14,228 nucleotides of DNA, taken from positions 1 to 14,228 of the forward strand of contig JAEZRJ010000019.1 of NCBI GenBank assembly GCA_023412855.1. The letters run 5' to 3'. Origin of the DNA: Bacillota bacterium. Its GTDB lineage: Bacteria > Bacillota > Clostridia > Lachnospirales > Lachnospiraceae. A program made the translations under genes and the position numbers. This document shows positions 7,112 through 14,020 of this stretch, piece after piece. The notes beneath the pieces were generated by a model that was not told the DNA's origin, did no database searches, and worked only from the letters and a program-made list of their open reading frames with translations. Each line of letters begins with the position of its first letter. Position 1 is the first letter of the stretch.

Positions 7112-7981
7112 TTATCCCTTTACTGCACCGGACATACCGTTGGAGTAGAATCTCTGGGTTACCACAAACAAAATTGCAATCGGGATGGAAATGCATACGC
7201 TTCCCGCCGCAAATGCGGTGTACCAGTTGTCAATGTACTCTCTTTCGAGCATCCTCCAGAGTCCCAATGCTACCGTATAGTAATCGGCATTGGCCCTGCA
7301 TATAACCCTCGCAAAGATGAAATCCACCCACGGAGCAATAAATGTAGTAATGACCGTGTACACAATAATCGGTTTGCTAAGCGGAACCGTAATCTTCGTA
7401 AACACCTGGAATTTGGTTGCACCATCCAAATATGCCGCTTCGTCCAATGCCTTCGGAATCGTATCAAAGAAGCCCTTGGCTATGTAGAATTCGATACCGG
7501 CTCCTCCAGAATAAACAAGGATGAGCGCCACGCGAATCATCGCGCCCTCTGATAAACCCATAGCTTTTAAAATATAATAAACAGCTATCATAGACATAAA
7601 AGCCGGAAACAGCTTTAGCACAAGAGCCACATTCATTAAGGGTTTACGTGCCTTGAACCTCAGTCTGGACATGCTATAGGAAACTGCCAGTACGAAAAAC
7701 GTAGATATAACGCAGGAAAAAATCGCAATAATCAACGTGTTTGTAAACATCTTGGGAAAATTTAATACATTCGTTTCAGTAAAAAGCTTTATATAATTGT
7801 TGAACGTGTATGTTTTCGGAAAGAATGTCGACATATAAGAGCCTTTTTCTCCTCGAAAGCTCGTTAATACTACCCAAAATATGGGGAACAGCCATATCAC
7901 TGACAATACCGCCAGAAAAACGTGGACAATGATGTTCGTGATAGTTTTTCTCGCTTTTGCACCAGTCATTTGCTTCTTCAT
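7112..7981 (-). CDS. malG: Maltodextrin-type ABC transporter permease, MalG family
   Basis: The 289-residue inner-membrane protein has six likely membrane segments (first at about 17-40, last at about 257-275). It has the permease EAA loop EAAYLDGATKFQVFTKITVP (181-200), which contacts the ATPase. Length and layout fit the MalG branch of binding-protein-dependent sugar permeases. Its ATG overlaps the stop codon of the malF-like gene (ATGA, 7978-7981), which indicates translational coupling. A GGAGGG site also lies upstream. The maltodextrin substrate is inferred from the neighbouring malQ, amylase and binding-protein genes. Confidence 0.93.
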   Translation of the reverse strand: MKKQMTGAKARKTITNIIVHVFLAVLSVIWLFPIFWVVLTSFRGEKGSYMSTFFPKTYTFNNYIKLFTETNVLNFPKMFTNTLIIAIFSCVISTFFVLAVSYSMSRLRFKARKPLMNVALVLKLFPAFMSMIAVYYILKAMGLSEGAMIRVALILVYSGGAGIEFYIAKGFFDTIPKALDEAAYLDGATKFQVFTKITVPLSKPIIVYTVITTFIAPWVDFIFARVICRANADYYTVALGLWRMLEREYIDNWYTAFAAGSVCISIPIAILFVVTQRFYSNGMSGAVKG

Positions 7982-9354
7982 CCTTGGAATCCCTCCTCAT
8001 CTTTATAGGAACCTGTATTCCTGTACGTGACGATGGCGACAACAGCCAACACCGCGAAGGTCATAATTCCGATGACCGCTCCGAGGTTAAAGTATTGCTG
8101 GTCGATTGTAAGCTTATACAGCCACGTAATCAGAAGATCTGTTCTTCCCGCAGTGGATCCCACCGGCGTGGGATGCCCCAGTGAAAGGAGATAAATAACG
8201 TTGAAGTTATTCACATTACCGGTAAACTGTGTAATCAAATAGGGCGTCGTCACAAACAACATGTAAGGCAAGGTTATTTTAAAGAAAACGGTGAATACGT
8301 TTGCTCCGTCCACTCTCGCCGATTCATAGAGTTCTGCCGGTATATTCTGAAGAATTCCTGTAACCTGAAGCAGCGTATAAGGAATGCCTATCCATAGGTT
8401 TATTACGATAACGGTCACTCTCGCCCACATCGTATTGGTAAAGAAAGGGAGAGAAGTTTCGATAAACCCTACGTTCCTTAGCATGGTATTCACAGCACCC
8501 TCGGGCTGCAGTATCGTCCGCATGATGAGCAGGGATACAAACTGCGGCACTGCAATGGAAAGCACGAAGCAGAATCTCCAGAAGCCCTTTATTTTCGTAT
8601 CTTTCCTATTGATGACGATGGCCAGTATCATACCGAATACATAGTTAAGACCGGTAGCAAGTATTGCCCATGTAAGCGTCCATGCCAGTACGGACCAGAA
8701 GGTCTGACCTATGGAATCCTGAAAGCTGAGCACCTTAATAAAGTTCGCCAAACCAACCCAGTCGAACAAAACCAAATGATCCTCATACTTAGAGTAATTA
8801 GTAAAAGCCATAGTAATCATGAAAATAAGAGGCATTATGGTAAAAAGCAATATTCCCATGATTGGCGGCGTCATTAACAATATATGTAAATTTTGATTGA
8901 ACAAATCTTTGATGTCATCTTTAAAAGAATTGATATGTTTACCGTTTTTGCTCAAGACCTCCGCTTTGTACGCACTGCAGAGCGAAGCCGTCCAAAGCAA
9001 GATAAAGCCTGCTGTAATAAACAATGTAACTACACCGTATAACAAAATGAGCAGCGAATTATCTCCGGCAACATACTCGTAAATGCCTTTTTTTTCATTC
9101 CATATTTCCTGTTGAACGTTCGTTCCCAAGGAAGGCATCATAAACAAGTTATGTATACCATTCTGTCCCATGAATAAAATGTAACTAATCTCAATAGCAA
9201 GAAATAAAAGGCCCTTTACTATCTGTCCGCGCGCAATATTTCCTGCTCCCATAAACAGCATGGACAGCTTTGTTACCAAATCGCCTTTCTTTACCGCATT
9301 ACCTACTGTATAGGCGTTGTGAACTCTTTTTACTCTCATTTTTCTTTCTCCCAT
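7978..9354 (-). CDS. malF: Maltodextrin-type ABC transporter permease, MalF family
   Basis: The 458-residue protein has about eight membrane segments. The C-terminal six-helix permease core starts at about residue 155 and includes the EAA loop ELYESARVDGANVFTVFF (341-358). The N-terminal 150 residues add two membrane segments (about 44-62 and 100-122) joined by an outside-facing loop. The first contains the pattern MGAGNIARGQIVKGLLF. This makes it longer than simple MalF/UgpA permeases but within the size of clostridial MalF proteins. The start at 9354 has AGGAGG seven bases upstream. It is separated from malE by 84 bases with a strong hairpin and overlaps malG by four bases. It should form a heterodimer with MalG. 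Confidence 0.93.
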   Translation of the reverse strand: MGERKMRVKRVHNAYTVGNAVKKGDLVTKLSMLFMGAGNIARGQIVKGLLFLAIEISYILFMGQNGIHNLFMMPSLGTNVQQEIWNEKKGIYEYVAGDNSLLILLYGVVTLFITAGFILLWTASLCSAYKAEVLSKNGKHINSFKDDIKDLFNQNLHILLMTPPIMGILLFTIMPLIFMITMAFTNYSKYEDHLVLFDWVGLANFIKVLSFQDSIGQTFWSVLAWTLTWAILATGLNYVFGMILAIVINRKDTKIKGFWRFCFVLSIAVPQFVSLLIMRTILQPEGAVNTMLRNVGFIETSLPFFTNTMWARVTVIVINLWIGIPYTLLQVTGILQNIPAELYESARVDGANVFTVFFKITLPYMLFVTTPYLITQFTGNVNNFNVIYLLSLGHPTPVGSTAGRTDLLITWLYKLTIDQQYFNLGAVIGIMTFAVLAVVAIVTYRNTGSYKDEEGFQG

Positions 9355-9382
9355 GCCGTAACCTCCTGAAACGAAAGATACC

Positions 9383-9414
9383 CCAAGGTGCCCGCAAAGA
9401 TGCGGACACCCTGG
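9383..9414 (-). other. Intercistronic hairpin between malE and malF
   Basis: On the minus strand CCAGGGTGTCCGCA pairs with TGCGGGCACCTTGG around the loop TCTT, a 14-bp stem with two G-U pairs. No T-run follows. Such hairpins after binding-protein genes commonly protect the upstream message from 3' decay, giving more binding protein than permease. That role is inferred here. Confidence 0.7.
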
Positions 9415-9438
9415 AATCTATCACTTTTTTACCGTCTG

Positions 9439-10755
9439 TTATTCCACTACGGATGTATTCAAAGAATCGTTGAGGGCAGCTGTTTTTTCCGCCGCATTTG
9501 CATGTGTTACCTCTTTATTAACAAATGCTCTACCCATGTTCTCAGCAGGAGTCCAGTAATTGCCCATCGCTGCTACGAACGGCTGAATAATAGCGGTATT
9601 ATCGAAGGTCGCATTCTGTGCTACTACAAGAGCATCGCTCTGAAGTGCAGGATCTGCCAAAAGCTCTGTGTTGCAAGGAACGATACTTCTCATTTCATAA
9701 TGTGCTCTCTGTGCGTCCGCACTTCCTAAGTAGCTTGCAAGAGCAACTGAAACCTGCATATTATCGCTGTTAGGGTTAACGCCAATCGCCTTAGAACCTG
9801 CGAATGCCATCATCTGTTTCTCTTCACCGTTAATTGTAATCGTAGGAAGTTCTCTTGCTCCGAAGTTGTCGCCAAGAGCCTCTTTTACTGCTGCGTAATC
9901 CCAGGAACCTGAGAAGATTGCAGAAATACTTCCGTCACGTAAGCCTGCAAGGCCAGCGCCGTCAGCGTCGTTTACGAAGTTAGGGTTAGCTGATAAATCT
10001 ACGAGGTATTCTGTTACTGCAGTCGCTTTATCGCCGCTAAAATCGATTCCCTGTGCTTCATCATTGCTATTACCAAACAGAGTACATCCATTTGCTACAT
10101 AGAAAGAAGCGATATACCATGAGTTGGAAAGAGGGAATGCAACTTTCGCTTTTGCAATCATCGTATCCAGATTAGCTGCTTCTTCCTCAGAAAATACGCT
10201 CTTGTCATAGTACATGAACCATGTATTCGTTGTAAAAGGAATACCGTAAACCGCTCCATCAAGAGATACAGAATTTACAATCGCTTGGGAATTCGTGCTC
10301 TTAACATAGCTTTCTGTCTCACCGCCCAATCTTGCAATAGCGTTCGAAGCGGTCAGATCTGTAAGGTTATCGTTCGCAAACATATATACATCCGCTGCCG
10401 CTTCAACGTCCTGTGTTACGGTAGCCTTCGCATCGCCTTCCGCACATACGCCATAGGTAAATGTAATATCCCAGTTCGGATGAAGTGCTGCGAACTGCTC
10501 ACACATAGTCGGAAGCCAGTTACCGTTTTCTACTGACTGATCCTCGGACGGTCCCCATACGAGAATATCAGCAGTAAGCGCTTCTTCCTCAGCTTCTTCC
10601 TCAGCTTCTTCCGCAGGAGCAGCCTCTTCTGCCGGTGCTGCTTCCTCTGTCGTATCTGCCGGAGCCTCTGTCGTTGTGGCTGCTGTGCTTCCACAGCCTG
10701 CTAGAGATGCCACCATAGCGGCTGTCATGAACAATGCTAACATTTTCTTTTTCAT
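9439..10755 (-). CDS. malE: Maltodextrin-binding lipoprotein of the ABC importer (MalE-like)
   Basis: The 438-residue protein has a lipoprotein signal peptide (MKKKMLALF, lipobox SLAGC, Cys21). A Thr/Ala/Glu/Pro-rich linker (about 22-60, with repeated EEAAPA and AEEE units) tethers the binding domain to the membrane. From about residue 61 (TADILVWGPSED) it follows the family 1 extracellular solute-binding fold, with VYGIPFTTNTWFMYYDKSVF, an AIFSGSWDYAAVKEAL segment and AFAGSKAIGVNPNS as typical blocks. It captures the sugar for MalF and MalG. Substrate by context is maltodextrin. Start ATG 10755 has GGAGAGG seven bases upstream; the longer open frame to 10839 adds a hydrophilic stretch before the signal peptide and is rejected. 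Confidence 0.93.
   Translation of the reverse strand: MKKKMLALFMTAAMVASLAGCGSTAATTTEAPADTTEEAAPAEEAAPAEEAEEEAEEEALTADILVWGPSEDQSVENGNWLPTMCEQFAALHPNWDITFTYGVCAEGDAKATVTQDVEAAADVYMFANDNLTDLTASNAIARLGGETESYVKSTNSQAIVNSVSLDGAVYGIPFTTNTWFMYYDKSVFSEEEAANLDTMIAKAKVAFPLSNSWYIASFYVANGCTLFGNSNDEAQGIDFSGDKATAVTEYLVDLSANPNFVNDADGAGLAGLRDGSISAIFSGSWDYAAVKEALGDNFGARELPTITINGEEKQMMAFAGSKAIGVNPNSDNMQVSVALASYLGSADAQRAHYEMRSIVPCNTELLADPALQSDALVVAQNATFDNTAIIQPFVAAMGNYWTPAENMGRAFVNKEVTHANAAEKTAALNDSLNTSVVE
10580..10615 (-). repeat. 12-bp tandem repeat in the malE linker
   Basis: Three consecutive 12-base units (GCTTCTTCCTCA twice, then GCTTCTTCCGCA, plus strand) encode the Glu/Ala-rich part of the lipoprotein linker. 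Related less exact units continue toward 10655. The in-frame unit length allows the linker to grow or shrink without frameshift. Confidence 0.75.
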
Positions 10756-10891
10756 TAATTTTCCTCTCCTTTTTCTTTGACCTTGTCTTAATATTGTCTC
10801 AGGGCTGTCGCCCTTATATATAAAATGTGCCCTGCACATCCTATACCGAATGTCTAACGTTGCTATTCAGCCCACGCTTCAACGCAACATT
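10756..10891 (-). promoter_or_regulatory. malQ-malE intergenic region, probable malE leader
   Basis: The 136-base gap holds an AT run TTATATATA (10814-10822) that could contain a -10 box but has no convincing -35. It also has a small AGGGC/GCCCT hairpin (10801-10814), the CG-centred palindrome AACGTT (10856-10861) as a possible LacI-type half-operator core, and CCTATACC (10840-10847), similar to the CCTATAGG elements at the malQ promoter. No terminator is visible after malQ, so malQ-malE readthrough is possible. Confidence 0.4.
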
Positions 10892-12382
10892 TTAACGCCT
10901 GTATATAGTAGATATAGTCCTTATCCACGTCCGCCTTTCTTCGCTTAAACAGTCGTGCCATACCCGCCAGCGCCAGTTGCTCCCTACCGTAGATGGATGA
11001 TTCATCCTCGCTTCATTTCCCAGCTTCAGGATATCCTGCATCTGTAAAATAACCACATCTGCAATGCTGGAATAAGCGAGTCTTATGAAAGCGTCCGGAA
11101 TCGCATCCTTGGAATCTATATTCAAATATTCATATAAAAACGCCAGCTCATATTCCGTCTTATCCCGATAACAGCCCACAATCGTCTCGTTATCGTGTGT
11201 CCCCGCATAAGCGACGGTGTTTCTGTCTATGTAATTATGAGGAAGATATTCCGAAGAAATATCGCCGTCGAAAGCGAACAGCAACACCTTCATTCCGGGC
11301 CATTCCATCTTCTCCCGCATCTTTTTTACCGCCGGCATACAAGGCCCCAGGTCCTCCACCATAATCTTACATTTGCCTGATTCCGCCTCCATAATATCCA
11401 AAAGCTTTTTTCCCGGGCCCTTTTCCCACTTTCCGTCTTTCACGCCGCCTTTTTCAAAGGGGATGCTGTAATATTTTAAAATACCGCTGAAGTTATCAAT
11501 TCGCAAAGCATCGTACAGTCCGGCATTCTCTTTCATCCTCATACGCCACCAGAGAAAGTCCTCTCTCTCTATTTGCTTCCAGTCGTACAGAGGATTCCCC
11601 CATTTCTGACCGTCTGCTGAATATGCATCCGGCGGACAGCCTGCTACCCTGTCAACCGCTCCATCCACTCCTAATTGAAACAGTTCCCTATGCCCCCATA
11701 CATCTGCACTGTCCAGAGCCACATAAAGGGGAACGTCTCCAATGATCTCGATTCCTCTGCTGTTGGCATAGGCCTTCAGCCTTTTCCACTGAGCAAAAAA
11801 TTTGTACTGGCAGAACTTCCAGAAGTCTATTTTTTCTTCGTGCTTATGCTTATACACTGAAATTGCCTTCTCATCATGCTCTCGCAGCTCTTTATCGAAG
11901 CTTAGCCATTCCTTGCCATCAGCCCCCGTCTTTATTGCCATAAAAAGACTATAGTCTTCCAGCCATTCCTTTTTCTCCCCGCAAAAGGAGAGAAAATCCT
12001 CATTCTTTCTGTCAAAGCGGCCATACGCCTGCTCAAGCACGCTGAATCTGTTGTTATATAGAACCGCATAATTAATATCGTGTTCATCACTGCCCCAGTT
12101 GTAGCTTCCGATTTCTTCCCTTTTCAAAAGGCCGTCTCTTGTCAAATCGTCCAAATCTATCATATAGGGATTGCCCGCAAATGCGGAGAATGATTGATAA
12201 GGGCTATCTCCGAAGCTCGTAGGACCAATCGGCAATACCTGCCAGTACCGCTGTCTCAGATCCACCAGCAGATCCACAAAGCGGAAGGCCTCCTCCCCCA
12301 ATGTACCTATCCCGTAAGCTGAAGGCAAACTTGTAATCGATAACAGGATTCCTGCTCCTCTAGTAAATCTTTTCTTACTCAC
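10892..12382 (-). CDS. malQ: 4-alpha-glucanotransferase (amylomaltase), GH77
   Basis: The 496-residue cytoplasmic enzyme transfers alpha-1,4-glucan segments between maltodextrins and releases glucose. GH77 motifs are complete in order: RGAGILLSITSLPS near the N-terminus, LPIGPTSFGDSPYQSFSAFAGNP, GIEIIGDVPLYVALDSADVW, CPPDAYSADGQKWGNPLYDW, ALRIDNFSG with nucleophile D296, MVEDLG with acid/base E343, and AGTHDNE with D397, then GSNWRWR at the end. The usual RIDHFRG is here RIDNFSG, so the His next to the nucleophile is Asn297. I prefer GTG 12382, with GGAGG eight bases upstream; ATG 12397 has no Shine-Dalgarno site. It is divergent from the LacI-family gene and upstream of malEFG on the same strand. 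Confidence 0.95.
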   Translation of the reverse strand: MSKKRFTRGAGILLSITSLPSAYGIGTLGEEAFRFVDLLVDLRQRYWQVLPIGPTSFGDSPYQSFSAFAGNPYMIDLDDLTRDGLLKREEIGSYNWGSDEHDINYAVLYNNRFSVLEQAYGRFDRKNEDFLSFCGEKKEWLEDYSLFMAIKTGADGKEWLSFDKELREHDEKAISVYKHKHEEKIDFWKFCQYKFFAQWKRLKAYANSRGIEIIGDVPLYVALDSADVWGHRELFQLGVDGAVDRVAGCPPDAYSADGQKWGNPLYDWKQIEREDFLWWRMRMKENAGLYDALRIDNFSGILKYYSIPFEKGGVKDGKWEKGPGKKLLDIMEAESGKCKIMVEDLGPCMPAVKKMREKMEWPGMKVLLFAFDGDISSEYLPHNYIDRNTVAYAGTHDNETIVGCYRDKTEYELAFLYEYLNIDSKDAIPDAFIRLAYSSIADVVILQMQDILKLGNEARMNHPSTVGSNWRWRVWHDCLSEERRTWIRTISTIYRR

Positions 12383-12448
12383 TGCCTTCGCCTCCATTGC
12401 CTATATATACGTTCATATTATTTTTCGTAAAGTTTCGTATCCGAGATA

Positions 12449-12478
12449 AATTTACCACTTTTCTATAGGTTTTGTCAA
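12449..12478 (-). promoter_or_regulatory. malQ promoter
   Basis: On the minus strand a perfect TTGACA (12473-12478) is followed after 18 bases by TAAATT (12449-12454), a four-of-six -10 box. A weak -10 next to a perfect -35 suits a regulated promoter. Direct repeats of CTATAGG (12463-12469 and 12482-12488) lie on both sides of the -35 box. Confidence 0.5.
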
Positions 12479-12488
12479 TGCCTATAGG
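12463..12488. promoter_or_regulatory. Candidate operator: paired CTATAGG elements at the malQ promoter
   Basis: CTATAGG occurs at 12463-12469 and again at 12482-12488, 19 bases apart start to start. The second copy is the full palindrome CCTATAGG (12481-12488). One copy is in the promoter spacer and one just upstream of -35. A CCTATACC lies before malE (10840-10847). The binding protein is unknown; the divergent LacI-family regulator is the natural candidate, although this is not a typical CG-centred LacI operator. Confidence 0.4.
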
Positions 12489-12587
12489 AAACTTATTATC
12501 ATATTTGACATATTTACCGATTTTTGTTTCTACTTTTTGTTTATTATTTCTTTTCCTCCAAAAAAATATTCGAAAAAATAATATCAC

Positions 12588-12616
12588 TTGAAATCATTTT
12601 GTTTTGCTTATATACT
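12588..12616 (+). promoter_or_regulatory. Promoter of the LacI-family regulator
   Basis: TTGAAA (12588-12593), a 17-base spacer and TATACT (12611-12616) each match the consensus at five of six positions. The predicted leader is about 100 bases. An 11-base near-direct repeat (TTATATACTGT at 12608-12618, TTATATATTGT at 12619-12629) covers the -10 box and start point. The rest of the 328-base gap between 12397 and 12726 is AT-rich, with no gene seen. Confidence 0.7.
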
Positions 12617-12725
12617 GTTTATATATTGTTTAATGGGAATTTAAGACAATAAAAAGAATAGAAAATGATGCAAAAAAGATTAGCTTAAAAAGTATGAAGC
12701 AACAGACATCAGAAAAGGAAACCAT

Positions 12726-13736
12726 ATGGCAACGATTAAAGATATTGCAAATAAACTCGGAATATCCGTCAGCACCGTATCCAAAGGCTTGAACGGAGCA
12801 AGCGACATCAGCGAAGCACTTCGTCAGACCGTCCTCGACACAGCAGTGGAAATCGGATATACCACGAAAAAAATGAAAAAAGAAGAACACAAAAAGTTAT
12901 GCGTTTTTATTGAAAATATGGATTATGAGACGAATAACCAGTTCGGTTACGAAATTATCTTAGGCTTTAAGCAGGCCGCATACCGGGACAAATGGGATAT
13001 TACTGTACTCCCCATCAATCCTACCTTTCAGATGCAGGAGAAATATGACACCTACATGCTGAAAAATGGTTACCGGGGCGGTTTTCTTCTTGGTTTCTCC
13101 CTTCAGGACAACTGGATGAGCCAGCTTAACTCCACCACGATTCCTACCGTACTTTTCGATAACTACATAAGGAAGAATCCCAATGTAGCTTATGTAGGAA
13201 CCGATAGCTTCGAAGGTATCGATATCGCCATGGAACATTTAATTTCTTTAGGCCATAAAAAAATCGCCTTTTTAAATGGTTCTCCCAATTCTATGGTCTC
13301 TGAGCAGCGTATGCAGGCATATCTGGATAGTCTCGCTGCTCATAACCTCACATTCAACGAGAAGCTGACTGCATATGGTTATTACGTTGCGGAGAGCGCG
13401 AAGTATCATATTCCCTCTTTCCTTGCAGAAGGCGCTACCGCTATCCTATGCGGAAACGACTTAATTGCTTCCGGCGCTATCATGGAATGCACCATGCACG
13501 GCTTTCGTGTTCCTGAGGACATCAGCGTTATTGGCTTCGATGATTTACCGATTTCGGCTCACTTGGAACCTCCCCTTACTACCATACGGCAAAACAGGGT
13601 AGAACTTGGTAAATGCGGCTATTTTGCGCTGAGCGGGTTGATCAATCACGTTTCCATCAGCCGCACGATGCTCCACGCCCAATACATCGAAAGAGCTTCC
13701 ACCGCTCCCGCAAAAGAACATAAAAAAACGGTCTGA
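12726..13736 (+). CDS. LacI-family transcriptional regulator of the maltodextrin locus
   Basis: The 336-residue protein has the LacI layout. The N-terminal HTH TIKDIANKLGISVSTVSKGL (3-22) is followed by the hinge-helix region (about 45-58) and a periplasmic-binding-protein-like effector domain to about residue 325. The effector domain has FDNYIRKNPNVAYVGTDSFEG, LGHKKIAFLNG, AILCGNDLIASGAI and VPEDISVIGFDDLPIS, ending in PPLTTIRQ. It should bind DNA as a dimer and respond to a sugar, probably maltose or a maltodextrin judging from the divergent malQ-malEFG-amylase genes. Start ATG 12726 has AAGGAA about seven bases upstream. No terminator follows; transcripts may run on into the tRNA gene and end at its terminator. 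It corresponds to the role of MalR in other Firmicutes, but orthology is not shown. Confidence 0.93.
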   Translation: MATIKDIANKLGISVSTVSKGLNGASDISEALRQTVLDTAVEIGYTTKKMKKEEHKKLCVFIENMDYETNNQFGYEIILGFKQAAYRDKWDITVLPINPTFQMQEKYDTYMLKNGYRGGFLLGFSLQDNWMSQLNSTTIPTVLFDNYIRKNPNVAYVGTDSFEGIDIAMEHLISLGHKKIAFLNGSPNSMVSEQRMQAYLDSLAAHNLTFNEKLTAYGYYVAESAKYHIPSFLAEGATAILCGNDLIASGAIMECTMHGFRVPEDISVIGFDDLPISAHLEPPLTTIRQNRVELGKCGYFALSGLINHVSISRTMLHAQYIERASTAPAKEHKKTV

Positions 13737-13753
13737 TTTTTGCAAAATATGTC

Positions 13754-13782
13754 TTGCTATCAAATAACCCTTATGCTATAAT
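13754..13782 (+). promoter_or_regulatory. tRNA-Trp promoter
   Basis: TTGCTA (13754-13759), a 17-base spacer and a perfect TATAAT (13777-13782), with an extended -10 TG at 13774-13775. The mature tRNA starts 31 bases after the -10 box. Confidence 0.75.
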
Positions 13783-13812
13783 ATGATTCGGCGGTTCAAA
13801 AAGGCCGAATAT

Positions 13813-13883
13813 AGGGGCATAGTTCAAGGGTAGAACAGTGGTCTCCAAAACCATCGATGTGGGTTCGATTCCTACTGCCCCTG
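13813..13883 (+). tRNA. trnW: tRNA-Trp (anticodon CCA)
   Basis: All arms fold. The acceptor stem is AGGGGCA with TGCCCCT (13813-13819 and 13876-13882). The D stem is GTTC/GAAC. The anticodon stem is GTGGT/ACCAT around the loop CTCCAAA, with anticodon CCA at 13845-13847. A four-base variable loop follows. The T stem is GTGGG/CCTAC around TTCGATT. The discriminator base is G13883. The 3' CCA is not encoded, so it must be added after transcription. Confidence 0.97.
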
Positions 13884-13892
13884 CTCTTAAAG

Positions 13893-13937
13893 AAAGTCCT
13901 GGATTATCGTGTTAATGCGATATTCTAGGACTTTTTT
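13893..13937 (+). terminator. Intrinsic terminator of the tRNA-Trp transcript
   Basis: A 17-bp stem (13893-13909 with 13918-13934) contains one G-U pair and one U-U mismatch around an 8-base loop, followed by a run of T through 13937. It lies nine bases after the tRNA and is among the strongest terminators in the window. Confidence 0.92.
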
Positions 13938-13943
13938 ATGTTC

Positions 13944-13972
13944 TTGACAATTAAATCTCTTTAATATATAAA
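13944..13972 (+). promoter_or_regulatory. Strong promoter with no recognised gene downstream
   Basis: A perfect TTGACA (13944-13949), a 17-base spacer and TATAAA (13967-13972) begin seven bases after the tRNA terminator's T-run. The transcript would start near 13979 and read toward the window end, where no recognisable protein is encoded. It may serve a gene or RNA beyond the window. Confidence 0.65.
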
Positions 13973-14020
13973 ACATATTCACGCATTAGAATATAAGAAG
14001 AAAGCGATACTAGTTGTGTT

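Noticed and set aside
10756..10839. 28-residue N-terminal extension of the binding protein
   Set aside because: It would precede a standard lipoprotein signal peptide, and the strong Shine-Dalgarno site is at ATG 10755.
10871..10886. Possible CcpA cre site before malE (TTGAAGCG on the minus strand)
   Set aside because: The left half is close to consensus but the second T/G and the right half (NWWNCA) do not match.
12375..12587. 70-aa leftward frame upstream of malQ
   Set aside because: It is Lys/Asn/Phe-rich translation of an AT-rich promoter region, overlaps the malQ start and covers the malQ promoter elements.
12630..12890. 86-aa leftward frame opposite the LacI gene start
   Set aside because: It is antisense to the conserved HTH codons and has no family resemblance.
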